Assembly (NCBI GenBank): GCA_963796225.1
Contig: CAWCLK010000054.1
Coordinates: forward strand, 62,001-126,000
DNA length: 64,000 nt
Reading direction: 5' to 3'
Origin: CAWCLK01 sp963796225
GTDB lineage: Bacteria; Actinomycetota; Nitriliruptoria; Nitriliruptorales; Nitriliruptoraceae
The translations under genes and the position numbers were made by a program. Under the pieces are notes generated by a model. The model did no database searches. It saw only the letters and a list, made by a program, of their open reading frames with translations, and had not been told where the DNA came from. This document shows positions 46,775 to 55,474 of this stretch, piece by piece (the first letter of the stretch is position 1; each line of letters begins with the position of its first letter).

Positions 46775-47257
46775 TCACCACGGCAGCTGGACCTTCCCGT
46801 GGTCGACGTCGTCGATCGGGACGGCGACCTGGTCGCCCTTCACGTCGAGGACGACCACGTCGTCCTCCGCCGAGACGACGGTGCCGGTGACCTCGCCCGG
46901 GGCGTCGGCCGCCGCCGCCTGGGTCCGCTGGATGCGCACGTCCCGGCCGACGTTGCGAGCGAAGTCACGCAGGCGTCGCAGGGGCCGGTCGGTGCCGGGC
47001 GAGGTGACCTCGAGCGTGTAGGCACCGGGCACGACGTCGTCGATGGCGTCCCCGACGGCGCGGGAGAGCTTGGCGATGCGGTCGATGTCCAGCCCGCCCT
47101 CGGCGTCGGCGACGAGCCGCACCACGCGACGATTGCGGGGGCCCTTGACCTCCACGTCCACCAGGTCGATGCGCTGCTCGGCGGCCACGGGCTCGGCAAG
47201 CGCCGCCAGACGACCGGCGAGGTCGTCCGCGGAGGTGCCCTGGCCCTGGCCCGGCAT
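46775..47257 (-). CDS. rimP: Ribosome maturation factor RimP
   Basis: 160 residues from ATG 47257. Two-domain RimP: RIDLVDVEVKGPRNRRVVRL, AEGGLDIDRIAKLSRAVGDA, TLEVTSPGTDRPLRRLRDFA. Required for 30S assembly. First gene of the rimP-nusA-ylxR-infB-DUF503-rbfA-truB operon. Confidence 0.96.
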   Translation of the reverse strand: MPGQGQGTSADDLAGRLAALAEPVAAEQRIDLVDVEVKGPRNRRVVRLVADAEGGLDIDRIAKLSRAVGDAIDDVVPGAYTLEVTSPGTDRPLRRLRDFARNVGRDVRIQRTQAAAADAPGEVTGTVVSAEDDVVVLDVKGDQVAVPIDDVDHGKVQLPW

Positions 47258-47466
47258 CGTGTTCCTTGGTCTCGTGGAGTGTCGTCGCGGTGGTCGGAAG
47301 GCCGGCCTCACACCGACGGCCGGCCCGGGAGGGCCGGCCGCGCGTTGAGCGTCCTTCACCTCTCGGACGTCCCGGGGGCCGTCCGAACCACCTCGGCCGG
47401 TACCTGCACCAGCCTCAACGGCGGAAGCGGGCCCCGTTGGAGCCCACTTCTCGACTGCCGAGGATA
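47258..47466 (-). promoter_or_regulatory. Leader/promoter region of the rimP-nusA-infB operon
   Basis: A 209-nt gap upstream of rimP. The reverse strand near its far end reads GATATCCT, a possible -10. GC-rich inverted repeats (GGCCGGC with GCCGGCC near 47305-47342) could form a leader hairpin. No gene is apparent. Confidence 0.35.
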
Positions 47467-48900
47467 TCAGAGGCCCTCGGGGGCTGCACCGGGCCCCTCG
47501 TCGACCACGTCGGCGGACGTCCCGCCGCCGGGGACCTCGAGCAGGACGTTCTCGACGACCTCGCTCAGCGCCGGGTGGATGTAGACGACGCCGCGGGCGA
47601 CCTCGTCCACCGTCGACTCGAGCGCCATGGCCTGCACCAGCGGCTGGATGACGAGGCTGGCGTGCGGGCCCATGACGTGCGCCCCGAGCAGCAGGCGCGT
47701 GGTCGGGTCCACGAGCACCTTCGCGAACGAGGTCGTGTCCTCCATCGCCCACCCGTACGCGGTCGAGCCGTACTCGCGGCATGCCACCAGGTACGGCGTG
47801 CCGGCCTCGCGCAGCTCACGCTCGGTCGCGCCGACCGAGGCCACCTGGGGCGCCCCGAAGACCGCACGGGGCACGACCTCGAGGCCCGTGGGCTGCAGGT
47901 CCTCGGGATGGCGGATGTTGTGGGCGACGGCCCGCGCCTCGGCGTTGGCGACGTGCTTGAGGAAGTGGTCGCTGGACAGGTCGCCCAGGGCCCACACGCC
48001 CTCGGCGGAGGTGCGCTGGTACGCATCCACGACGGGACGTCCGTCCTCGTCGACCTCGATGCCCCCGGCGGCCAGGTCGAGGCTGTCGTGGTTCGCGTCG
48101 CGGCCCGTGGCCACCAGCAGCAGGTCGGCGTCGAACAGGCGCGGCTCGCCGTCGACCTCCGCCTCCAGCACCACCCGGTCCGGCCCGCCGGAGAACCGCC
48201 GTGCGGTCGCGCCGGTCACGACGTCGATCCCCCGGTCGCGGTAGCGCGCGGTGACGGCATGGCGGACGTCGTCGTCCTCGTGCGTCAGCAGCGAGTCGCC
48301 CCGCGTGACGATCGTGACCTCGGTGCCGAGCGCGTGGAACACGTGGCCCATCTCCACGGCGATGAACCCACCACCGAGGATCAGCAGGCGGTCGGGGCGG
48401 GCAGGCAGGCGCATGACGTCGTCGGAGGTGACGTGGGCGACCTCGAGCAACCCCTCGACGTCGGGCAGGTGGGGGCGCGACCCGGCAGCCAGCACGATGC
48501 GTTCGCCGGTGATGGTGCGGTCGCCGACCTGCAGCGTGCGGGGCGCCACGAAGCGCGCCATGTCCTCGAACAGGTCCGTGTTGGGCAGGTCCGCGCGGTA
48601 GCGCCGCCCGTTCGCGGCGATGGGGTCGATGCGGCCGAACACCCGGTCCCGGATGGCGGGCCAGTCGCTGCCCTCGAGCGTGGCGTGCACCCCGTACCGC
48701 CCCGCGTGACGCACGGTCTCGGCCACGTCGGCGGTGTAGACGAACATCTTCGAGGGGATGCACCCGCGGTTGAGGCAGGTGCCGCCGAAGTCGCCGGGTT
48801 CGACGACGGCGATGCGCCAGTCGGCCAGGTCCTCGTCGGGCACGGAGTTGCCCGATCCCGTCCCGACGATGACGAGGTCGTAGTCGAAGCCGTCGGGCAC
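47467..48900 (-). CDS. mtr: Mycothione reductase
   Basis: 477 residues from GTG 48900. Pyridine-nucleotide disulfide oxidoreductase: FAD motif LVIVGTGSGN, redox-active GTCLNRGCIPSKMFV (Cys42, Cys47), NAD(P)H motif LLILGGGFIAVEMG, and C-terminal YIHPALSEVVENVLL supplying the catalytic histidine. SKMFVYTADV after the disulfide is typical of mycothione reductase rather than glutathione reductase or lipoamide dehydrogenase. Implies that the host uses mycothiol as its redox buffer. Confidence 0.93.
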   Translation of the reverse strand: MPDGFDYDLVIVGTGSGNSVPDEDLADWRIAVVEPGDFGGTCLNRGCIPSKMFVYTADVAETVRHAGRYGVHATLEGSDWPAIRDRVFGRIDPIAANGRRYRADLPNTDLFEDMARFVAPRTLQVGDRTITGERIVLAAGSRPHLPDVEGLLEVAHVTSDDVMRLPARPDRLLILGGGFIAVEMGHVFHALGTEVTIVTRGDSLLTHEDDDVRHAVTARYRDRGIDVVTGATARRFSGGPDRVVLEAEVDGEPRLFDADLLLVATGRDANHDSLDLAAGGIEVDEDGRPVVDAYQRTSAEGVWALGDLSSDHFLKHVANAEARAVAHNIRHPEDLQPTGLEVVPRAVFGAPQVASVGATERELREAGTPYLVACREYGSTAYGWAMEDTTSFAKVLVDPTTRLLLGAHVMGPHASLVIQPLVQAMALESTVDEVARGVVYIHPALSEVVENVLLEVPGGGTSADVVDEGPGAAPEGL

Positions 48901-48963
48901 GCGGGCGTCCTTGTCGTCGAGCGGTCGGGCGCGGGCAGGGTGCCAGCCCCGCGGGCGTCCCGC

Positions 48964-50436
48964 TCAACCGGCGCCGGGGGTTCGGGGCTCCGAGCTCGTG
49001 CGGGCGGGGCGCAGCCGGATGGCGAACCGTGCCCCACCGAGGTCGCTGTCCCCCACCGTCACCTCGGTGCCGTGGCGCTCGGCGACCGACTGCACGGTGG
49101 CCAGGCCCATCCCCGTGCCACCGATCCCGCGCTCGACGTCCCGCTCGGCGCGGTAGCCGTCGTCCAGCACCGCGCCCCGCAGCTCGTGCGGGATCCCGGG
49201 CCCGTCGTCGTCGACCCGCAGCTCGACCGTGCTCCCGTCCGACACGGCGGACACCCGGATGCGGGCCCCACGGTTCGCGTGGCGGTACTTGATGGCGTTG
49301 CCCACGAGGTTCAGCACCGCCTGGCGCAGCAGTGGCTCGCGTCCCTCGACCGTCGGCATGTCGTCGTCGACCTCCACACGCGAGCCGGTGGAGGTCAGCT
49401 GCTGGTCGAGGATCGACACCACCCAGCGCACGACGGCCCCGAGGTCCACGTCGCCGCCCTCGGTGTCGTCACCGCCCCGGGCCTCCGCGAGCACCCCGTC
49501 GAGGAGCTCGATGGCCCCGAGCGTGTTCTCGTGGATGCGGCCGACCAGCGTGGTGGCCTCGTCGGCATCGACCTGCTCGTCGAGGATCACCGCCGCGAAG
49601 GCCGCGATGGTCGACAGCGGCGCGCGCAGGTCGTGCGCGAGGACGCTGGCGAACCGGTCGAGCCGGGTCCGGGCGGCCTCGATCTCGGCACGCGCCTGCC
49701 GATCGTCGGTGACGTCCTGGGAGATCCCCGTGAGCGCGACCACCCGTCCGCGGTCGTCGAGCAGGGGGTCGGTCCGCGACACGATCCAGCGCTGGTCACC
49801 GTCCGGCCGCACGATCACGTACTCCGAGGTGGCCCCCTGCCGGGTGGACAGCGCCTCGGTCAGCGCACGCCGGACCTCGTCACGCATGTCCTCGCGCACG
49901 GGGGCGAGGTGGTCGCGCAGCGTCCCGGCGAAGGCCAACGGGTCGAGACCGTGGATGCGGTGCATCTGGTCGCTCCACTGGACCTCGTCGGTCTCGGGTC
50001 CCCATCGCCACAGCCCGACCCGCCCGAGCGACTGCAGGTCGCTGAGTCGTTGCTGCGCGTCGGCCAGCGCGATCTGGGTCTCGATCCGCTCGCCCTGGTC
50101 CTGCAGGACGAGCACGACCACCTCGCCGTCCGGTGCGGCCTCGATCTGGACGGGGACGGTGGATCCGTCCTCGCGCCGCAGGCTCGTCAGCGCCGCGCGC
50201 ACGTGGATGCCGTCGAGCGCCCGGGTCAGGACCGCCGACCGGTCGGCGGGCACCAGCGCCTCGGCGGCACGGCGTCCGACCAGCTCGCCCCCGCCGACCC
50301 CCACCAACCGGCCCGCAGCCCGGTTGGCACACACGATCTCGCCGTCCCGGTCGACGACGACCACCGCGTCCTGCGTGGCGTCCAGGACCGCCTGCACGCC
50401 CCGGAGGGTCCACCACTCCACCATGCGCCCGATCAC
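48964..50436 (-). CDS. PAS-PAS sensor histidine kinase (soluble)
   Basis: 490 residues, no membrane helix. Two PAS domains (~15-110: AVLDATQDAVVVVDRDGEIV; ~140-245 with PAC ending ALTGISQDVTDDR), a short coiled coil, HisKA with ASVLAHDLRAPLSTIAA (His268), and HATPase boxes LNLVGNAIKYRHAN, DDDGPGIP and GIGGTGMGL. Arrangement resembles bacteriophytochrome-like and other cytosolic kinases. No response regulator adjacent. It starts at GTG 50436; ATG 50424 is possible. Confidence 0.92.
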   Translation of the reverse strand: MIGRMVEWWTLRGVQAVLDATQDAVVVVDRDGEIVCANRAAGRLVGVGGGELVGRRAAEALVPADRSAVLTRALDGIHVRAALTSLRREDGSTVPVQIEAAPDGEVVVLVLQDQGERIETQIALADAQQRLSDLQSLGRVGLWRWGPETDEVQWSDQMHRIHGLDPLAFAGTLRDHLAPVREDMRDEVRRALTEALSTRQGATSEYVIVRPDGDQRWIVSRTDPLLDDRGRVVALTGISQDVTDDRQARAEIEAARTRLDRFASVLAHDLRAPLSTIAAFAAVILDEQVDADEATTLVGRIHENTLGAIELLDGVLAEARGGDDTEGGDVDLGAVVRWVVSILDQQLTSTGSRVEVDDDMPTVEGREPLLRQAVLNLVGNAIKYRHANRGARIRVSAVSDGSTVELRVDDDGPGIPHELRGAVLDDGYRAERDVERGIGGTGMGLATVQSVAERHGTEVTVGDSDLGGARFAIRLRPARTSSEPRTPGAG

Positions 50437-50548
50437 GGCGTGTCCCGGACCCGGGCGGGCCGTCGGGCCACGCGCCTCGGGGGTGGAGAGTACGTTCCGT
50501 CAGCGGGTCGATGTGGGCACAGCGCGCACCAGTGGGATCGGAGCCATC

Positions 50549-50653
50549 GTGTTGCGGAAGGCCGTGCGGTCGGTCCTCGCCGTCGCGTTCGGGTGGACGG
50601 TCGTGACCGCCCTTCCGAGTCTGGCCCGGTACGTGCGGATGCGGGAGATGTGA
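50549..50653 (+). CDS. 34-residue membrane protein (DUF6893-like)
   Basis: GTG 50549 preceded by GGAG. The peptide has a basic start, one hydrophobic segment (VLAVAFGWTVVTALPSL) and ends ARYVRMREM, matching the pattern of actinobacterial DUF6893 micro-proteins (helix, then LPxxxRYxxMRxM). It is divergent from the PAS kinase and its stop is 7 bp from that of the YtxH-like gene. Confidence 0.72.
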   Translation: MLRKAVRSVLAVAFGWTVVTALPSLARYVRMREM

Positions 50654-50660
50654 GCGTCCG

Positions 50661-50909
50661 TCAGCGACGCTGCCGCTGCACCCGCTCCTTGGCGCGCGCC
50701 ACCAGGTCCTCGGACGAGGGCGGGTTGGTCATCCACGCCCCGACCACCGCGGCGCTGCCACGCAGGTGACCGCGCAGGACCTGCACGAAGGCGCGGGCCT
50801 CCTCGGACTCGCGCAGGGCCCGCAGGGCGTCCACGACCTCGTCGAAGCCCTCGCTGCCCGCGCGGGCGCCGATGACGTACCCGACCGCGAACCCGAACAG
50901 CGTGCCCAT
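50661..50909 (-). CDS. YtxH-like small protein
   Basis: 82 residues. Short glycine-rich N-terminal helix (MGTLFGFAVGYVIGARAGSE) followed by a charged amphipathic region (ALRESEEARAFVQVL, AKERVQRQRR). Typical of small actinobacterial proteins with a GYVxGARAG start; function unknown. Confidence 0.8.
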   Translation of the reverse strand: MGTLFGFAVGYVIGARAGSEGFDEVVDALRALRESEEARAFVQVLRGHLRGSAAVVGAWMTNPPSSEDLVARAKERVQRQRR

Positions 50910-50944
50910 GCTGCACTCCCGGCTGAGTCGTCGTGCCGACCACG

Positions 50945-51460
50945 TCAGTCGTCGACGGGTGTCCCCTCGACCACCAGGTGGACGCGTACCTCGGGGAACA
51001 CCTTGAGCATCAGCATCGTAGGCGCGGGCAGGCCGAAGTCGCGGATGTCGAGGCGATGCGCCCCGGTCACGATCACCGCGTCGTCCTCGAGCCGTTCGAG
51101 GTGCAGCTCCCCCTCGACCACCCGCCGCGTCCCGTGGAAGTCGATGGTGCCGCGGGCGACGTACAGCCCGGGGTCGGAGCCCTCCACGACCTCGCCGAGC
51201 TCGATCCGGGCACGAGGGTGGCGACGGGCGTCCACCCGGCGCTGCAGCTCGGCGTCGTAGAGGCTGTTGCCGGACGCCAGCGCGTCCAGGCGCAGCTCGA
51301 GCCAGCCCGACATCTCGGCGGTCGTGTCGACCTGCCCGTCCACGACGGTGAAGGCGAACTCACCCGAGGGTCCGACGCCCTCCCAGGCGATGGGGCCCAC
51401 GCTGGAGCGCGCCTCGACCACGACGGTCGACCGTTCCGGGTGGATGACGTAGCGCTGCAC
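50945..51460 (-). CDS. YceI-family lipid-binding protein
   Basis: 171 residues from GTG 51460 (GAAGG upstream). YceI-like beta-barrel signatures: IHPERSTVVVEARSSVGPI, SLYDAELQRRVDARRHPRA, ARGTIDFHGTRRVVEGEL. The family binds polyisoprenoid or amphiphilic ligands. No signal peptide, so cytoplasmic. Located next to ispG, a gene of isoprenoid synthesis, which fits but does not prove an isoprenoid ligand. Confidence 0.85.
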   Translation of the reverse strand: MQRYVIHPERSTVVVEARSSVGPIAWEGVGPSGEFAFTVVDGQVDTTAEMSGWLELRLDALASGNSLYDAELQRRVDARRHPRARIELGEVVEGSDPGLYVARGTIDFHGTRRVVEGELHLERLEDDAVIVTGAHRLDIRDFGLPAPTMLMLKVFPEVRVHLVVEGTPVDD

Positions 51461-51534
51461 CGCACACCTTCGCCGACGCGGCGACGATACGCGCCCCGCC
51501 CCCGCCGCGGGCGGGGTCGGGTCAGGCAAGGACT

Positions 51535-52695
51535 TCAGGCGAGGACTTCAGGCTTGCCTTCGCCCCGCTCGGCGCGGATCTCGTCCTGCAGCTCCTTGGA
51601 GAAGTGGACGATGGCCTCGACGATGTCGGACTCCTGCACGGTGGCGATGGTCTCGCCCCGGCGGATGATCTGGCCCTTGCCGTTGCCGGCGGCCACGCCG
51701 ATGTCGGCCTCGCGGGCCTCGCCCGGGCCGTTCACCACGCACCCCATGACGGCGACGCGCATGGGGACGTCGATCTGGCCGTCGAGGCCCTTCTGGACGT
51801 CCTCGGCGAGCTTCCACACGTCGACCTGGGCGCGGCCGCACGACGGGCAGGACACGACGTCCAGGCCCCGTTCGCGCAGGTGCAGGGACTCGAGCATGAG
51901 GATGCCGGCCTTGACCTCCTCGATGGGGTCGGCCGACAGCGACACGCGGATGGTGTCGCCGATGCCCTCGGCCAGCAGCGTGCCGATGCCGATGGCCGAC
52001 TTGACCGAGCCCGTGTACTTCGGACCGGCCTCGGTCACGCCGAGGTGCAGGGGGTAGTCGGTGCGCTCGGCCAGCAACCGGTAGGTCTGGATCATCACCC
52101 AGGGGTCGGAGTGCTTCACCGAGATCTTGGTGTTGAAGAAGTCGACGTCCTCGAGCAGTCGGACCTCGCGCAGGGCGGACTCGACCATGGCTTCGGGGGT
52201 GGGACCGCCGAACTCCTCGAGGACCTCGTCCTCCAGCGAGCCGCCGTTGACCCCGATGCGGATCGCCACGTCCCGTTCCCGGGCCATGTCGCCGATGAGG
52301 CGCACCTTGTCGTGCTTCTTGATGTTGCCGGGGTTGATGCGCACACCGGCGCAGCCGGCCTCGATCGCGGCGACGGCGTACTTCCACTGGAAGTGGATGT
52401 CGGCGATCACGGGGATCTGCGCGTGCTTGGCGACGTCGGCCAGCGCGGCGGCGTCCTCCTGGCGCGGCACGGCGACCCGGACCAGGTCCGCACCGGCGGC
52501 CTGGACCATGGCGATGGCCTGCAGCGTGGTGTCGACCTCGTGGGTCGGCGTGACCGTCATGGTCTGCACGCTGATCGGGGCGCCACCGCCGACGGGCACG
52601 GGCCCGACGGTGATGCGCCGCGATTCACGGCGCGTGGGACCGGACGGGGCGTCCGCGGCGGTCTCGGTCGGGACGATGGGCAGGTCGGTGACCAC
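51535..52695 (-). CDS. ispG: 4-hydroxy-3-methylbut-2-enyl diphosphate synthase
   Basis: 386 residues from GTG 52695 (GAGGA 6 nt upstream). TIM-barrel (ISVQTMTVTPTHEVDTTLQ, VRINPGNIKK) and the Fe-S domain with cysteines in CPSCGRAQ and VMGCVVNGPGEA plus the conserved Glu. Penultimate step of the MEP pathway. dxr lies two genes upstream. Confidence 0.97.
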   Translation of the reverse strand: MVTDLPIVPTETAADAPSGPTRRESRRITVGPVPVGGGAPISVQTMTVTPTHEVDTTLQAIAMVQAAGADLVRVAVPRQEDAAALADVAKHAQIPVIADIHFQWKYAVAAIEAGCAGVRINPGNIKKHDKVRLIGDMARERDVAIRIGVNGGSLEDEVLEEFGGPTPEAMVESALREVRLLEDVDFFNTKISVKHSDPWVMIQTYRLLAERTDYPLHLGVTEAGPKYTGSVKSAIGIGTLLAEGIGDTIRVSLSADPIEEVKAGILMLESLHLRERGLDVVSCPSCGRAQVDVWKLAEDVQKGLDGQIDVPMRVAVMGCVVNGPGEAREADIGVAAGNGKGQIIRRGETIATVQESDIVEAIVHFSKELQDEIRAERGEGKPEVLA

Positions 52696-52792
52696 AGGGT
52701 CCTCGGGGAGAGCGGGCTCGCGCGGGGTTCGTGAACCGCAGGGTATCGGTGGCGGTCCCGGCCGCCCGACCGTCACGGGCCGAGCGGCCGGG

Positions 52793-54254
52793 TCACTGCA
52801 GCTGGATCGGGTTGGTGATGTCGAGCCAGATCAGGCCCACGCGACACGACCGCGAACAGCACGATCACGGGCAGGGCGACCGCGGCGACCTGGCGGGCGT
52901 CGATGGTGAAGTCCGCCGCCCGGCCCCGCAGGCGGCGCACCGCGTTGACGGCCCGCTCGATGCCGAGGACGGCCAGGTGCCCGCCGTCGAGGGGCGGCAG
53001 CGGCAGCAGGTTGAACACGCCGATGAACACGTTGACGGACGCGATCAGCAGCAGCAGCGACATCACCCCGAAGGCGGCGACGGCCTGGCCGGCCACCGCG
53101 CTCGCCCCGACGATCGACATGCCTCCCTCGGCACCGCGTTCGGCCTGCCCGGTGACCTGCTGGAACAGCCGTCCCAACCCCTCGGGGCCGAAGACGCTGG
53201 CGATGCCCTGCAACGACTGGCCCATCATCGCCGGGACCGACGAGGGGCCCACGAAGGTCTCGTAGAACGCGTCCGTGGTGCTCAGGCGTTCGGTCTCGGC
53301 CCGGGGGACGAAGCCGAGCAGGCCGACGGTCTGGCCACTCTCCTCGTCCATCGTCGGCGTGGGGGTGATCGTGAGGGTCTGCTCCTGGCCGTCCCGTTCG
53401 ATCGTGACGTCGGTGGCCTCGCCCGGGCGCTCGCGGATGACCTCGCGCAGCTCGAGGAAGTCGTCGGAGCGCTCGCCGTCGACCGCGACGACCCTGTCCC
53501 CCACCTGCAGCCCGCTGGCGTCGGCCGCGCTGCCGGCCTGGATCTCGTCGATGACGGCCTCCGCCCGGCCGGTCGGCTGCGGCAGGACGAGCAGCCCGAC
53601 GAGCAGCACCACGACGGCGATCGTGAAGTGCATGGCGGAGCCGGCCGCGAGCACGATGGCGCGCTGCCAGGCGGGGCGGTCGTGGAAGAAGCGGCCCTCG
53701 TCGCCCTTGAGCAGGCGGTGCTGCAGGTCGCCCACGCGGCCGGTGTCGGTGGTCTCGGTGAGCACGACCTCGTGCAGGGCTGCGCGGACGTCGTCGGCGG
53801 TGGGCTGCTCGCCGGCGTTGCGGCGCGTGCGGTCGACGATGCGGGTCCGCACGTCCGCCGGCGCGCCCCGTTCGACCAGGATCCGGTCGAGCCGCTGCCA
53901 GGTGGTCTCGGGGATGGCGGCGACCGTCAGCACGTCGCGCTCGTCCCGGGAGGCCTGGCCGCGCCGGTCGGCGGCCAGCGCGTCCGGGTCCAGCAGCGCG
54001 TCGCCGAGCGGCTGGCGCCGCTCGTCCAGCGGGGTCATCCCGCGGATCGACACGAATCCCCCGGCGGGCAGGGCCTTGACGCCGTACTCGGTCTCGCCCC
54101 GACGCGTCGACCACAGGGTCGGGCCGAACCCGAGGAAGTACCGGTCGGCTCGCATGCCGAAGCGACGCGCGGTCACGAAGTGGCCGAGCTCGTGGAGCAT
54201 GATCGCGGCCAGCAGCGAGACCGCGAAGATGGTGATGGCCACGCCTCCGCTCAT
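52793..54254 (-). CDS. rseP: RIP/site-2 metalloprotease (frameshift near the C-terminus)
   Basis: 486 residues after removing one extra base at 52841; the corrected end reads VVSVGLIWLDITNPIQLQ, a typical RseP terminus, stopping at 52793. Zinc motif HELGHF (His21, Glu22, His25), central PDZ domain (EIQAGSAADASGLQVGDRVV), and NLLPLPPLDGGHL with the third ligand Asp. It cleaves membrane-spanning substrates such as anti-sigma factors. An insertion of ~80 residues (DERRQPLGD ... KGDEGRFFHDRPAW) sits between the active site and PDZ. ATGA overlap with dxr. Confidence 0.94.
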
Positions 54255-55474
54255 TCGGCGGCCTCCGTGGGAGTCGAGGTCGGGGGGATCGACGATCGGG
54301 TGGGGCTGGTGGCGCGGGTGGCGATGAGCCGGTCGGCCTCGCCACGCGCCCAGGTGTCTGCATCCACAACGTCGGCGACGTCACGGGGCGTTCCCGGGGT
54401 GTGCGCGTCGAGGACACGGCCCACGACCTCGGCGATGTCGAGGAAGCCGAGCTGGCCGTCGAGGAAGGCGTCGACCGCCTGCTCGTTGGCGGCGTTGAGC
54501 ACCGCCGGTGCCGTGCCGGCCGCCCGCCCCGCCGCCTCGGCCAGGTCCAGCGCGGGGAACGCCGCGCGGTCGGGTGGTTCGAACGTCATGGTCGTGGCGG
54601 TGGTCCAGTCCATCGCCACGAAGGCGGTGTCGAGCCGGTCGGGCCAGGCCATCGCCAGCTGGATGGGCAGTCGCATGTCCGGGGGCGACACCTGCGCGAG
54701 GGTGGAACCGTCCACGAACTCGACCATCGAGTGCACCAGCGACTGGGGGTGGACCACGGTGTCGAGCCGGTCCCACCCCACGTCGAACAGCAGGTGCGCC
54801 TCGATCAGCTCGAGCCCCTTGTTCATCAGCGTCGCCGAGTTGATGGTGATCACGGGCCCCATCGACCACGTCGGGTGGTCCAGGGCCTCGGCGGGTGTGA
54901 CGTCGGCGAGGTCGCTGCGGTTGCGGCCGCGGAACGGGCCGCCCGAGGCGGTCAGCACCAGTCGGGCGACCTCACGCGGGCTGCCCCCGCGAAGGCACTG
55001 CGCCAGGGCCGAGTGCTCCGAGTCCACGGGCACGAGCATGTGGTCGCGCCCCCCGGCGCGGTCGGCGGCGGCCACGACCAGGTCGCCCCCGACGATGAGC
55101 AATTCCTTGTTGGCCAGGGCCACCGGGATCCCCGCGTCGAGCGCCGCCAGCGTCGAGGCCAGGCCCGCCGCCCCGGTGATCCCGTTCAGCACGAGGTCCG
55201 CGTCGATCGCGGCCAGGTCGGCCACGCCCGAGGAGCCGTCGCGCACCCGGGCGGACGGGCGCGCGTCACGCAGGGCTGCGGCGGCCGCAGCGTCGGCCAG
55301 GGCCAGGTCGTCGACCCCGAACTCGTCGGCCTGTGCCGCGACGGTCACGTGGTCGGAGCCGGCGGCCAGGCCCACGACCTCGAACCGGTCGGGGTGGGCC
55401 CGCACGACGTCGAGCGCCTGGGTGCCGATGCTGCCGGTGCTGCCGAGCAGGACCACGCGCCGTGGGCCGCTCAC
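54251..55474 (-). CDS. dxr: 1-deoxy-D-xylulose-5-phosphate reductoisomerase
   Basis: 407 residues from GTG 55474. NADPH motif LLGSTGSIGTQALDVV, ALANKELLIVGG, the metal site VPVDSEHSA, TASGGPFRG, HPTWSMGPVITINSATLMNK and the C-terminal LNAANEQAV. First committed MEP-pathway enzyme. GTGA overlap with rlmN, ATGA with rseP. Confidence 0.97.
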   Translation of the reverse strand: MSGPRRVVLLGSTGSIGTQALDVVRAHPDRFEVVGLAAGSDHVTVAAQADEFGVDDLALADAAAAAALRDARPSARVRDGSSGVADLAAIDADLVLNGITGAAGLASTLAALDAGIPVALANKELLIVGGDLVVAAADRAGGRDHMLVPVDSEHSALAQCLRGGSPREVARLVLTASGGPFRGRNRSDLADVTPAEALDHPTWSMGPVITINSATLMNKGLELIEAHLLFDVGWDRLDTVVHPQSLVHSMVEFVDGSTLAQVSPPDMRLPIQLAMAWPDRLDTAFVAMDWTTATTMTFEPPDRAAFPALDLAEAAGRAAGTAPAVLNAANEQAVDAFLDGQLGFLDIAEVVGRVLDAHTPGTPRDVADVVDADTWARGEADRLIATRATSPTRSSIPPTSTPTEAAE

